Shown here piece after piece: positions 10,229 through 18,341 of a stretch of 64,000 nucleotides of DNA (the first letter of the stretch is position 1; the number at the start of each line of letters is the position of its first letter). The stretch is from the NCBI GenBank assembly GCA_036394575.1, contig DASWEY010000006.1, forward strand, positions 55,337-119,336, in the 5' to 3' direction. The notes under the pieces are model-generated. The model did not search any database. It saw nothing but the letters and a program-made list of their open reading frames with translations, and was not told where the DNA came from. A program made the position numbers and the translations under genes. This stretch comes from UKL13-2 sp036394575. GTDB taxonomy: Bacteria > Pseudomonadota > Gammaproteobacteria > Burkholderiales > Usitatibacteraceae.

Positions 10229-10292
10229 CTCCAGCATTGGTAGTGCTTTCGGGCCATTTTGTCTGGAAAGGCGCGTCAAATAGCGTTCTACG
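10229..10292 (-). repeat. Dispersed palindromic repeat family I, copy A
   Basis: A degenerate copy of the roughly 65-base imperfect palindrome seen six times in the window. The left end reads CAGCATTGG, the centre GGGCCATTTTGTC and the right end GCGTTCTACG. The right end overlaps the 3' end of the membrane sulfatase gene, and its complement CGTAGAACGC supplies that gene's TAG stop codon. Confidence 0.65.
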
Positions 10293-11817
10293 TATTTTTC
10301 TGCTGGGTGCCGCGGACATGTTCCAGCAAGGTGCCGGCCAATTCAGCAACGCCCAGATCGCGCGTTTGCGACTTCTCTGCATCCTGGCGGTTACTCCAGA
10401 TCACATAGTCCGTCGTGCCATCCGGCTCGCCCAATTGCGCATACACATCGGCCATGATCGGCACATGGTCGCCGTAGAAACACAGCCATGCGGGAGAAGG
10501 CGAAGCGGCAAGATGATCGCGCAACATGCCCGCCATCTTGTCGGCATTGGCGAGATGGCGCAGGTACACCGCGAGATCGTCGCAGCCGGCGGGCGGGGCC
10601 TCGCCGAAGTGTTGCTTGCGTTCATCCGGGGTCAATTTCTCCCAGTGCAGCGGACCGTGGTTTTCCATGGTGATGGCGAAGATGAACAGCGGTTGCGTGA
10701 TGCTGTCGATCAAGGCCGCGATTTTTTCCGCGACGGCAACATCGCCGATATAAGGGCCGGCCTTGTCGGCAATATCGAATTTTTCGATGTCGATGAACTC
10801 ATCGAAGCCCATCAGCGGAAAAACAATATGGCGATTGTAGAAGCTCGCCGGATAGGGATGAACACAGACGGTGCGATAGCCTTGTTCGCGCAAATGCGAG
10901 GCCAGGGTGGCGATACCGGCGCGCGCCAGTTGGCGATAGGGATTGAACTGGTGCACGCCCAATGCGCCGGTCTCGAGCCCCGACAAGAACGAAAATTCGG
11001 TGCGCACGGTATTTGCACCCCAGGCCGCCACCTGCAGGCGGCCATGTTGTAAAGAGTCCCGCTGCAGGCGGTCCCATTGTTGCAGCACCTTGCGTTCGAT
11101 GCCGCTGTACAGGCGTCGCACGTCGAAGAACGATTCGCTCTGCACCACCACGATGTTCGGTTTTGCAGCGAGCGGCGGTGCGGCATTGAGCACGGCCTGC
11201 AGAGCCGCATGATCAATCGGCTTCAGTTCGGCGGCCATATAGCGCCACAGGCTGCCGATGAGGCCCATGCGCCGTAAATCTTCAACCGGCTTGAAGCTCG
11301 CCGGACCGAGCGCCCAGGCCCCCAGCGTGACCAAGCCGGCGCCACACAGGGCAATCCATCCCACGCCCTGATAAAACGTGGCGACACCCAATTGCCGCGT
11401 CAGCGGCGCTTCAAACGCGAGGCCGATCCACACTGCGGCAATGAATCCCGCCAGGGCCAAGGCCGCGCGCCACCAGCCCAGAAACGGAATGTACAGGCGC
11501 GGATGGCGCAGGGCGTCGGTGAAATATTCGAAGTCGGAAAAAATAAAAGGTTCGCGCAGCGAGCCGAACTTGGCATTGCTCACCAACACCACGAACAGCA
11601 GAAAAGCCAGCACGAAAGCAGCGGCAAACCAGGGGCGCTGGAACAAGCTCATCTCGAAACAGAAGGCGAGCAGCCATATGCCGAAATGCAGCAGCCAGCT
11701 GGCGATCGGCCGTCTCAACATCGGCGCGGGGGTCAGCAACTGTTCCAGCAGCACCGATGTCGCGGCACCGCCGATGAGCGCGATCAGCAGGCCGGGCGAG
11801 GCAAAAAAATCAGCCAC
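10288..11817 (-). CDS. LTA-synthase-type membrane sulfatase/transferase, RkpI-like
   Basis: About 509 residues, with roughly four to five N-terminal transmembrane helices (for example the FGIWLLAFCF and FVLAFLLFVVLV stretches) and a C-terminal sulfatase-fold domain expected outside the membrane. Family motifs seen: VVQSESFFD, the nucleophile segment NTVRTEFSFLSG (the threonine acts as nucleophile in lipoteichoic acid synthases), ITMENHGP and FYGDHVPIM for metal binding. Such enzymes move phospho-head-groups between lipids and glycans. Position next to the SDR and the KpsS-like gene mirrors rkpI in rhizobia. I chose GTG at 11817, which overlaps the SDR stop by eight bases; the frame is open to 11874, so the start is uncertain. 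The stop codon falls inside repeat I copy A. Confidence 0.8.
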   Translation of the reverse strand: MADFFASPGLLIALIGGAATSVLLEQLLTPAPMLRRPIASWLLHFGIWLLAFCFEMSLFQRPWFAAAFVLAFLLFVVLVSNAKFGSLREPFIFSDFEYFTDALRHPRLYIPFLGWWRAALALAGFIAAVWIGLAFEAPLTRQLGVATFYQGVGWIALCGAGLVTLGAWALGPASFKPVEDLRRMGLIGSLWRYMAAELKPIDHAALQAVLNAAPPLAAKPNIVVVQSESFFDVRRLYSGIERKVLQQWDRLQRDSLQHGRLQVAAWGANTVRTEFSFLSGLETGALGVHQFNPYRQLARAGIATLASHLREQGYRTVCVHPYPASFYNRHIVFPLMGFDEFIDIEKFDIADKAGPYIGDVAVAEKIAALIDSITQPLFIFAITMENHGPLHWEKLTPDERKQHFGEAPPAGCDDLAVYLRHLANADKMAGMLRDHLAASPSPAWLCFYGDHVPIMADVYAQLGEPDGTTDYVIWSNRQDAEKSQTRDLGVAELAGTLLEHVRGTQQKNT

Positions 11818-12592
11818 TATGTTTGCTGAAGTTGAACCAGGACACCAGCTTTTGCGCCAGCGCCGCCGGTGCAACAGCCAGGTACCAGGAACCGAAATTC
11901 AGCGGGAAGGGGAAGCTGATGCGCGCCTTGTTGGCCGCCAGGCCGCGCTTGATCACGGCGGCCGCCCTGTCGGCATTCCACAGGAAGGGCTTGGGTCCGG
12001 GCATTTCATTGCACATCTTCGATTCGACAAAACCCGGCATCACCACGTTGACTCGAATGCCTTCCGGCGCCAGCCAGCCGCGCAAGCCTTCGCCATAAGC
12101 CTTGATCGCCGCCTTGCTGGCGCTGTAGCTCGGCGTGATCGGCAGGCCGAAGTACGCCGCCAGCGAACTGAACAGGGCAATCTGCCCGTGGCCGCGGGCG
12201 CGCATCGCGGGCAGCACGGTATTGACTGTGGCCAGCGCGGCCGTGATGTTGATATCGATCAGCGCCTCGGTATCTTCCCAGCGTTCGCCCTGGCCATCCG
12301 GCCCGATGTTGATATTGATGCCGGCGCAGACCACCGCCAATTCCAGCGGCACTCGCCGCTCGCAATTCTTTATCCAGGCAACCAGCGCGGCGCGATCGCG
12401 CACATCGATTGCTGACGTATCAACTGAGGCGCCAAGTGAAGCGCAGCGGCTGGCGAGCTCCGCCAGTTTTTCAACATTGCGCCCCTGCAAAAACAGCTGC
12501 ACGCCGGGTGCTGCATAGGCGCGGGCGAGGGCGCCGCCGATGCCGCCGGTGGCGCCGGTAATCAGTATGGTGCGGGGCGAGGTGTCGCTCAT
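11810..12592 (-). CDS. Short-chain dehydrogenase/reductase, RkpH-like
   Basis: A 260-residue classical SDR. Seen: the cofactor motif TGATGGIGG near residue 13, CAGIN in place of NNAG near 90, a catalytic Ser in FSSLAAYFG and YSASK. NADP(H) use is likely for a ketone reduction. ATG overlaps the stop of the upstream KpsS-like gene (ATGA), and its own stop overlaps the next gene, giving a tight three-gene unit. Inference from the neighbouring oxoamine synthase: it could reduce the 3-keto group of a sphinganine-like product, as 3-ketosphinganine reductase does. In rhizobia RkpH sits in the same gene set. Confidence 0.85.
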   Translation of the reverse strand: MSDTSPRTILITGATGGIGGALARAYAAPGVQLFLQGRNVEKLAELASRCASLGASVDTSAIDVRDRAALVAWIKNCERRVPLELAVVCAGININIGPDGQGERWEDTEALIDINITAALATVNTVLPAMRARGHGQIALFSSLAAYFGLPITPSYSASKAAIKAYGEGLRGWLAPEGIRVNVVMPGFVESKMCNEMPGPKPFLWNADRAAAVIKRGLAANKARISFPFPLNFGSWYLAVAPAALAQKLVSWFNFSKHSG

Positions 12593-13833
12593 CGCAGCAT
12601 CTCCAGCGGCGAGCGATCGGCCATCAGCACCGGCACGCTATTGGCCACCGCCATGGCGATACCGGCCGGCGAATAAAAGCCGCCGTTGATTTGCGTGGTG
12701 TGAATGACGGTGTTGCGAAAACAGCGGAACAGTTCGGCGTCCGGCCGTGTGCCACTTTTCCAGAATTCATCGATTGGGCCGGCGAAGGTCAGTCCGGGTA
12801 AATGGTATATGGGCTTGCTCAGCGTCATCGTCGGGCAATCGAAGGTGAGGGAGGAGAGGCCCACCGTGCTGTTGACCGTCACCAGCCCGCTGGTACGCGT
12901 CAGCAGCGCATCCAGGTTGCCGCTCTCGAGATAGTCTACGCGGTCGCGCAAATCGTATTGTGCCGCCAGCTGGTCGATCAGATGGCGGAAATTGACGAAG
13001 CCGGTATCCAGCGGATGATTCTTGATCACCAGCCTGGCGTCGCGCGGCGCGCACAGGGCAAACGAGGTCATCACCAGCTCAATCACTTCGGCCATATTAT
13101 TGAACGGCGAATGGTCGCGAATCTGCGCATCGCTGTCGAGCTGCAACGGCAGCAGGAAATAAGGTTGCGTGCCGCTCGTCAGGGCGGCGATAGTACGGCG
13201 ATCGCGCGCTTCGTAAAACGACATCATCGAGAAGCGCCGCCCCCAGCCCAGATATTCGATCGCCGAAATCAGGGGGCGATGGGTGCGATAGCGCGGGTAG
13301 AACAGCGGGTTCCAGAAATTGAACGAATGGTAAATCATGTCGTAGCGTGCGCGACTGCCAAGGCTCGAGGCAAAAGACTTGCCCTCGCCATAATCCGGCA
13401 GGGCCGCGCCGACGCGGCGGTACCAATCGGCGTTGCGCGGCAGATGCGAATTGGCGTTGACGCCATCGCGTTCCAGGGTGATCCAGTTGGGGCGGAAATA
13501 GCCTTCCTCGAACACATGCAGGCGCAGCCCGCGCTGCCGGGCCATGGCGATCGCCGGGAGATGAATCGGCCGCCGGTCGCCGAACAGCAGGATGTCGGTA
13601 ATGCCGTGTTGCAGCACCTTTTCCCGCAGGAAATCCGGCAGTGTTTCCAGCGCACCGCGGAACGACCACGCTGAGCGCAGTCCCCAGTAGATGCGGTCGC
13701 CGACATTGAAATTGATCTTGAACACGCGATGGCCATCGGCCGTCAGCTTATCGGCGAGCGCCGGGAAGAACGGCGAATTGACGCCTTGCAGGAACAGGAA
13801 TTTGCGTTTGAATTTGGGGATCGCTGCGCTCAT
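12589..13833 (-). CDS. KpsS-like capsule polysaccharide protein, RkpJ-like
   Basis: A 414-residue member of the capsule polysaccharide biosynthesis family that includes the KpsS/KpsC beta-Kdo transferases, which start the poly-Kdo linker on a lipid at the cytoplasmic face. Seen: FLQGVNSPFFPALAD at the N-terminus, KINFNVGDRIYWG, LLFGDRRPIHLPA, the characteristic FEEGYFRPNWITLE near residue 110, and VTVNSTVGLSSL near 340. Start ATG 13833 follows a GGGTGGGCGG ribosome-site-like stretch. The frame stays open to 13935, but that extension is translated repeat I copy B and is rejected. No KpsC partner lies in the window. The downstream SDR and sulfatase overlap in an operon. Confidence 0.85.
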   Translation of the reverse strand: MSAAIPKFKRKFLFLQGVNSPFFPALADKLTADGHRVFKINFNVGDRIYWGLRSAWSFRGALETLPDFLREKVLQHGITDILLFGDRRPIHLPAIAMARQRGLRLHVFEEGYFRPNWITLERDGVNANSHLPRNADWYRRVGAALPDYGEGKSFASSLGSRARYDMIYHSFNFWNPLFYPRYRTHRPLISAIEYLGWGRRFSMMSFYEARDRRTIAALTSGTQPYFLLPLQLDSDAQIRDHSPFNNMAEVIELVMTSFALCAPRDARLVIKNHPLDTGFVNFRHLIDQLAAQYDLRDRVDYLESGNLDALLTRTSGLVTVNSTVGLSSLTFDCPTMTLSKPIYHLPGLTFAGPIDEFWKSGTRPDAELFRCFRNTVIHTTQINGGFYSPAGIAMAVANSVPVLMADRSPLEMLR

Positions 13834-13887
13834 CCGCCCACCCTGCAATTGGCTTCCGGGGTTTGTCGGGTTGTTGGCACCAAAAGT

Positions 13888-13956
13888 GTAGATCGCCATT
13901 TGGCGCGGCTTCCGAGCCATTTTTGCTCCAAACACCGCGCCAAATGGCGTTCTACG
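13888..13956. repeat. Dispersed palindromic repeat family I, copy B (most symmetrical)
   Basis: Near-perfect arms: CGCCATTTGGCGCGG at 13895-13909 and its complement CCGCGCCAAATGGCG around 13935-13949, with GAGCCATTTTTGCTCC between them. The outer ends also pair (GTAGATC against GTTCTAC). Both ends here look like the TAGAACGCC end of other copies, so orientation cannot be assigned. Confidence 0.8.
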
Positions 13957-13980
13957 TTTTCAGTAAATTCAAGAAACTGC

Positions 13981-14066
13981 GTCGTCCCAGCGCAGGCTGG
14001 GACCCAGTCCGCGCCAACAACTGGCATAACGATGGACTGGATTCCAGCCCGCGCTGGAATGGCGGC
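13981..14066. repeat. Dispersed repeat family II, full copy
   Basis: GTCGTCCCAGCGCAGGCTGG and GGACCCAGTCC at the left and GGACTGGATTCC...GGAATGG at the right form two hairpins separated by about 25 bases. Matching copies occur at 16752, 35765, 39815 and 43684. Sequences of this GTC-TCCCGGCGAAGGC-GGGA type are common intergenic repeats in proteobacteria. Confidence 0.75.
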
Positions 14067-14102
14067 GCTTCGAGATACCGGGAAATTTTCATGCGCCGCA
14101 CG

Positions 14103-14140
14103 TGGGTAGGGTGGGTAAAAGCGCAGCGTTGCCCACGCGT
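14103..14140. repeat. Dispersed repeat family III, copy 1
   Basis: GGGTGGGTAAAAGCGCAGCG followed by TTGCCCACGCG forms an imperfect hairpin. A second copy lies at 29867-29908. Both copies sit next to a family I element. Confidence 0.65.
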
Positions 14141-14178
14141 CAATCGCCAATAATGGGCAGAAAGATCGCATGCCCACC

Positions 14179-15429
14179 TTACGTTCCTGCCTTTGTGGCT
14201 TGGCCAGCTTCCAGTGATTCGAGCAAGGCATCCACCTTCGCGAAATGTTGCTCCCAAGTTGTCGCGCTGAAGTCTTTCATACGCTCCAATTGCGCCGCGC
14301 GCAGCGTGCTGTCGGCTTTCGCGTAATCCAGAATTAATTCCTGCCAGCGTCTGCCGTCGAGCGGATTGGCGTATTCCGGGACATCGCCCGAGGTTTCGCG
14401 GAATACCGACAGTTCGCTGGCAATGACCGGCACGCCGATCGACAGCGCCTCGGTCAGCGGCATGCCATAGCCTTCGGCAAAGGTCGGGAACAGCAGGGCT
14501 TGCGCGTGGTGCATCCAGGTGATGAGCGCGGCATCGCTGCAATAAGGTTGCTCGATGACGAAGCCCTTCAGTTGCGCGCAACGCTCCAGCAGGTCGACCA
14601 CGTTCTCACATTCCCAGCCGCGCTGGCCGATCACCACCAGGCGCGGGGCGGTATCGCCGAGCTGCTCGACCATCTGCCGCCAAAGTTGCAACAGCAGCAA
14701 ATGATTTTTGCGGGGCTCGATGGTGCCGACGACCACGAAGTACGGCGGTGCCAGCGGTCGCGGGCCGGCGGCGATGTCGGGCAAGCCCGGCGCCAGCGGG
14801 GCGGCGACGGCCGGCGGCATCGCCAAATTTTCAGACGTGGCGAAACGCCGCAGCACATCGAGCGTGTCCTGCGAAATCGTCACAATGCCGCTGCCGGTGG
14901 AGAGTGCCACGCGCATGCGCACCCGGTGCCGTTCGCGTTCGCCGGGCCGGCAATACTCCGGATGCGTGATCGGGATCAGGTCGCTGACCACGAACATCGG
15001 GCGCGCGCCGCACACCCGCAAGGACCAGGCGTAGCGCGGATTCTCCAGGCCCATATGGCCGGCGTTGAAAAGATAATGACTCTTGTAACCAAGGCACCAC
15101 CAGCGCCACAGGAAGGCCTTGGCAATCACGACCAGCGCCAGCCCGGTCATGGATTCGGCGCGATCCACCGCCGCAAACATGGCAGCCGAATCCTGCGCCG
15201 ACAGCACGGCGTTGAAGGGGCCGAGGCTCAGCACCGCGCGTGCCGCCTGGCCTTCGCGCAAGCCGTAGTGGCGGATGTACTCGATGCTGACCCGGTCGAT
15301 GCCGGTGGGGAGCTTGCCCTTGAGGCGCCGGTAAACCAGGCGGGTGACGTCGATCAGGATATTGGGCACGAAAATTTCGGTAGCGGGCAGGCTGTTTTTA
15401 TGGGAAGTGCGGCTGCGTTCGCCGGCCAT
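14179..15429 (-). CDS. Family 4-type glycosyltransferase, TGIDRV subgroup
   Basis: A 416-residue GT-B glycosyltransferase with the GT4-type donor site VVVGTIEPRKNH (near residue 232) and EGYGMPLTEA near 335. The N-terminus reads NILIDVTRLV and TGIDRV, a signature shared with module C of the 1267-residue protein at 21672 and with the enzyme at 30067. It probably adds a sugar to the surface polysaccharide at the cytoplasmic face; donor and linkage are unknown. ATG 15429 is preceded by AGGAGGGA, a strong ribosome site. It diverges from the OPX lipoprotein gene. Confidence 0.88.
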   Translation of the reverse strand: MAGERSRTSHKNSLPATEIFVPNILIDVTRLVYRRLKGKLPTGIDRVSIEYIRHYGLREGQAARAVLSLGPFNAVLSAQDSAAMFAAVDRAESMTGLALVVIAKAFLWRWWCLGYKSHYLFNAGHMGLENPRYAWSLRVCGARPMFVVSDLIPITHPEYCRPGERERHRVRMRVALSTGSGIVTISQDTLDVLRRFATSENLAMPPAVAAPLAPGLPDIAAGPRPLAPPYFVVVGTIEPRKNHLLLLQLWRQMVEQLGDTAPRLVVIGQRGWECENVVDLLERCAQLKGFVIEQPYCSDAALITWMHHAQALLFPTFAEGYGMPLTEALSIGVPVIASELSVFRETSGDVPEYANPLDGRRWQELILDYAKADSTLRAAQLERMKDFSATTWEQHFAKVDALLESLEAGQATKAGT

Positions 15430-15460
15430 TCCCTCCTAGGTGTGCCGATTAAGGACGCAA

Positions 15461-15490
15461 TTACGACTACAGGGTGTATTTTGCTACACT
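15461..15490 (+). promoter_or_regulatory. Putative sigma-70 promoter of the OPX gene
   Basis: An extended -10 TGCTACACT (TACACT at 15485-15490) lies 68 bases before the OPX start, with a weak -35 TTACGA at 15461-15466 and an 18-base spacer. The region is the divergent gap between the glycosyltransferase and the OPX gene. Sequence match only. Confidence 0.35.
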
Positions 15491-15557
15491 TCGGGCCTGA
15501 CTTGAGGAATTGCCAGCGCATTTTCCCCTGCATATTCATACCTTTCAAAGCGAATTC

Positions 15558-16715
15558 ATGCGTCAAGCTCCGTATTTGCCGTTCATCGCCGTATTGTCTG
15601 CTGCCCTGCTGTCGGCCTGCTCCTCCCTGCCCACCGTTGGCCCTTCCAGCGACGAGATTCAGAAATCCACCACGCAACCCGGTGAAGCGGCCATCCAGAT
15701 TGTCGAAGTGGATGACGCTGTCACACGGCAGCTGCTGACCCACCGCGCCCAGCGCCTGTTTGCCGATACCCTGGGCAATGCCGAAGCGGTCCCGCAGACG
15801 GTCGGCCCGGGCGATGTAATCGAAGTCTCGATTTGGGAAGCGCCGCCGGCAACCCTGTTTGGTGGCGGCCTCATCGATCCACGCTCACCATCCACGGCAC
15901 GCGTGACGCCTTTTCCTGAGCAGATGATCAACCAGGATGGCTTTATCAATATTCCCTTTGCTGGTCAGATCAAGGCCAGCGGCATGACACCGCTGCAAAT
16001 CGAAGGCGAGATTGCGCAACGCCTCAAGGGCAAGGCCAACCAAGCGCAGGTATTGGTTCGAGTGGTGCGCAATTCCACCTCAAACGTGACTGTCGTGGGT
16101 GAAGTCGGAAGTAGCGCACGCGTCCCCCTTACCCCTCGAGGCGAGCGCCTGCTTGATGCACTTGCTGCCGTTGGCGGCACCCGCGCCCCCGTCAACAAGA
16201 TGACCATCCAGGTGACCCGCGGCAGCAATGTGTTCGCCATGCCCCTCGAAGCCGTGATCCGCGACCCGAAACAGAATGTACCCCTGCAGGCCGGCGATGT
16301 CGTGACGGCCCTGTTCCAACCGCTGAGCTTCACCGCACTGGGCTCCACCGGCAAGAACGAGGAAATCAATTTCGAGGCGCAAGGCATCAATCTCGCGCAA
16401 GCCTTGGCGCGCTCCGGCGGCCTGGTAGATTCCCGTTCCAACCCGCAGGGCGTGTTCATCTTCCGTTTTGAACCCAAGGATGCGCTGAAGTGGCCGCGCG
16501 ACCCGGTCGCCACCACGCCCGAAGGCATGGTGCCGGTGATCTATCGCATCGACCTCAAGAACCCCAGCAGCTTCTTCGTGATGCAGAGCTTCCCGATGAG
16601 CAACAAGGATTTGTTGTATGTCTCGAACGCCCCGGCAGCCGAACTGCAAAAGTTCCTGAACCTGATCGTTTCCGTGGCGTATCCGGTACTGACGCTTATC
16701 CAGGTCACCAAGTAA
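15558..16715 (+). CDS. Polysaccharide export outer-membrane lipoprotein (OPX; CtrA/BexD/KpsD class)
   Basis: A 385-residue OPX protein. The signal peptide ends in a lipobox LLSAC, giving a predicted lipid-anchored Cys near residue 21. The polysaccharide-export domain (VGPGDVIEVSIWE, then the NIPFAGQI segment) spans about 80-190. SLBB-type segments follow (VTVVGEVG and LLDALAAVGG, then LAQALARSGGLVD). Length suits the capsule-type OPX proteins that work with KpsE and KpsMT homologues; those genes lie at 31.4-34.0 kb. ATG 15558 is chosen because it places the signal peptide directly at the N-terminus. It would form the outer-membrane exit of the capsule exporter. Confidence 0.9.
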   Translation: MRQAPYLPFIAVLSAALLSACSSLPTVGPSSDEIQKSTTQPGEAAIQIVEVDDAVTRQLLTHRAQRLFADTLGNAEAVPQTVGPGDVIEVSIWEAPPATLFGGGLIDPRSPSTARVTPFPEQMINQDGFINIPFAGQIKASGMTPLQIEGEIAQRLKGKANQAQVLVRVVRNSTSNVTVVGEVGSSARVPLTPRGERLLDALAAVGGTRAPVNKMTIQVTRGSNVFAMPLEAVIRDPKQNVPLQAGDVVTALFQPLSFTALGSTGKNEEINFEAQGINLAQALARSGGLVDSRSNPQGVFIFRFEPKDALKWPRDPVATTPEGMVPVIYRIDLKNPSSFFVMQSFPMSNKDLLYVSNAPAAELQKFLNLIVSVAYPVLTLIQVTK

Positions 16716-16751
16716 CCTTATGCCTCAATGGACGCCGCCCCGATTTTCGCC

Positions 16752-16781
16752 GTCGTCCCGGCGAAGGCTGGGACCCAGTCC
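16752..16781. repeat. Dispersed repeat family II, left half only
   Basis: GTCGTCCCGGCGAAGGCTGG plus GACCCAGTCC matches the left hairpin of the repeat II copy at 13981. The right half is missing. It occupies the short gap between the OPX gene and the mutarotase. Confidence 0.65.
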
Positions 16782-16831
16782 AACTCGTTGATCGGCTTTC
16801 CGAGCTACCTGCGTTCACGACGCTAACTAAC

Positions 16832-17695
16832 ATGGCCGCAATCGTTCCTCCCGGCGCACAACCCATTTCGTTCCACGGCATCCCCGCCATTGCGCTCAGT
16901 GGCCCGCAAGGTGCCAGCGCCATCATCAGCCTGCAAGGCGCACAGCTACTGTCCTGGATTCCTGCCAGCGGTCGCGAGTGGCTGTACTTGAGTGGGCAGG
17001 CGGATTACTCTGGCGCCACCGCCATTCGTGGCGGCGTGCCAGTGTGCTTCCCGCAGTTTTCTGGACAGGGTGATTTGCCCAAGCACGGTCTGGTGCGCTG
17101 TCTTCCCTGGAACCTTGTCGATCAACACGCCGATGACGAATCGGTATCTGTAACGCTGGGCCTCAGCGACAGTGCGCAAACCCGGCAGCTCTGGCCGCAT
17201 GCGTTCTTGATCAAGCTCGAAATCAGCCTGAGCGCACTGAGCGTCGAGATAGCCTTTGCGATTGAAAATACCGGTGCCGAGACGTTTTCATTTACCGCCG
17301 CACTGCATACCTATTTGCGTGTAGACGAGATCAGTTGGGTGCAAATCGGCGGGCTGAATGGCGTCGATTATCGCGACGCCGTCAACGGCAACCGCGAAGA
17401 AATCGAGCGTCATCCCTGGATCGTCATCGATGGTGAAGTCGATCGCGTCTACCACGCCGCCCTTGGCCTGGAGCTCCGCGATGGAGCCGGTACACTGGCG
17501 ATCGATTCCGCCGGATTTGCCGAGACCGTCGTCTGGAACCCCGGTGCGGAAAAATGTGCTGCGCTGGTGGATATGTCCCCTGCGGATTTTCGGCGCATGC
17601 TGTGCATTGAAGCAGCTTGCGCGGATGTTGGCATCGAATTGACGCCTGCGCGACGATGGCAGGGGTCGCAGACTATGCGTGCGGATGGGGCATAG
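16832..17695 (+). CDS. D-hexose-6-phosphate mutarotase (YeaD-like aldose 1-epimerase family)
   Basis: A 287-residue galactose-mutarotase-fold protein expected to interconvert alpha and beta anomers of hexose 6-phosphates in the cytoplasm. Seen: GGVPVCFPQF near residue 68, the catalytic-region PKHGLVR near 87, AALHTYLRV near 154 and the C-terminal catalytic Glu region CIEAAC. The frame is open upstream into the OPX gene, but ATG 16832 begins right before the first conserved strand. The last 23 bases overlap the 3' end of the convergent cysC gene. A housekeeping role is possible; supply of sugar phosphates for nucleotide sugars is an inference from context. Confidence 0.85.
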   Translation: MAAIVPPGAQPISFHGIPAIALSGPQGASAIISLQGAQLLSWIPASGREWLYLSGQADYSGATAIRGGVPVCFPQFSGQGDLPKHGLVRCLPWNLVDQHADDESVSVTLGLSDSAQTRQLWPHAFLIKLEISLSALSVEIAFAIENTGAETFSFTAALHTYLRVDEISWVQIGGLNGVDYRDAVNGNREEIERHPWIVIDGEVDRVYHAALGLELRDGAGTLAIDSAGFAETVVWNPGAEKCAALVDMSPADFRRMLCIEAACADVGIELTPARRWQGSQTMRADGA

Positions 17696-18302
17696 CGCCC
17701 AATCCCGCGTTGTTCGCAACGCGGTCAATATCAAGCTTGGCCAGAACCTTATCAGCTAAAGCCGATGCATTGACCGTGGCTGCATCCAAACGCAGGTCCG
17801 CGTTCAACGGCGCCTCATACGGCGAATCAATACCTGTGAACTGCTTCAGTTCACCGCGTCGGGCACGGTGGTATAGGCCCTTGGTGTCTCTGGCTTCGGC
17901 GAGGTCAATGGGCACATCCACGAATATTTCGATAAACCGGGTTTCGCCGACCAGGCGGCGCGCCATTTCCCGATCACTGCGAAATGGTGAAATGAGCGCG
18001 GTAATAACGATCAGCCCTGCATCCGCCATCAAGTTGGCTACTTCCGCCGCTCGCCGGATATTCTCGCTACGGTCTGCGTCGGAAAACCCCAAATCCCGGC
18101 TGAGGCCACCGCGCAAATTGTCTCCGTCGATCAGGTAGGTATGGCGGCCTGCCGCATTGAGCCCCTGGTCCACCAGATTGGCAATAGTGGATTTGCCGGA
18201 GCCGGACAGGCCGGTAAACCAAAGTACGCACGGTGCGTGGCCCTTGATCCGGCTGCGGGCCTTTCGCGAGAGCGATAAGGAGTATGAATAAAAGTCGCTC
18301 AT
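17673..18302 (-). CDS. cysC: Adenylylsulfate (APS) kinase
   Basis: A 209-residue kinase that phosphorylates adenosine 5'-phosphosulfate to PAPS. Seen: Walker A GLSGSGKST, the DGDNLRGGLSRDLGFS segment and RSENIRR, all typical of CysC. No sulfate-assimilation genes (cysD, cysN, cysH) accompany it. It diverges from a PAPS-dependent sulfotransferase gene 478 bases away, so it probably supplies sulfate donor for polysaccharide sulfation. Two in-frame ATGs (18302 and 18323) arise from a 21-base tandem duplication of the start region; either may be used. The convergent mutarotase overlaps its 3' end. Confidence 0.92.
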   Translation of the reverse strand: MSDFYSYSLSLSRKARSRIKGHAPCVLWFTGLSGSGKSTIANLVDQGLNAAGRHTYLIDGDNLRGGLSRDLGFSDADRSENIRRAAEVANLMADAGLIVITALISPFRSDREMARRLVGETRFIEIFVDVPIDLAEARDTKGLYHRARRGELKQFTGIDSPYEAPLNADLRLDAATVNASALADKVLAKLDIDRVANNAGLGAMPHPHA

Positions 18303-18341
18303 GCGAGCGCCTCTACTTCTCATGCGAGCGCCTCTACTTCA
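18300..18341. repeat. 21-base tandem duplication spanning the cysC start region
   Basis: The unit CATGCGAGCGCCTCTACTTC plus one base occurs twice without a gap, 18300-18320 and 18321-18341, differing only in the last base. On the minus strand each unit carries AGAGGCGCTCGC and then ATG, so ribosome site and start codon are both duplicated in frame. Confidence 0.85.

Larger units (their letters stand above)
13834..14178. other. Gene-free gap filled by three kinds of dispersed repeat
   Basis: The 345 bases between the KpsS-like gene and the upstream glycosyltransferase contain, in order, repeat I copy B, a full repeat II copy and a repeat III copy. No convincing coding sequence was seen. Both flanking genes run leftward, so the gap may separate two transcripts or be read through. 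Confidence 0.7.

Noticed and set aside
13834..13935. N-terminal extension of the KpsS-like protein
   Set aside because: The added residues are translated repeat I copy B. ATG 13833 has a good ribosome site and starts at the conserved region.
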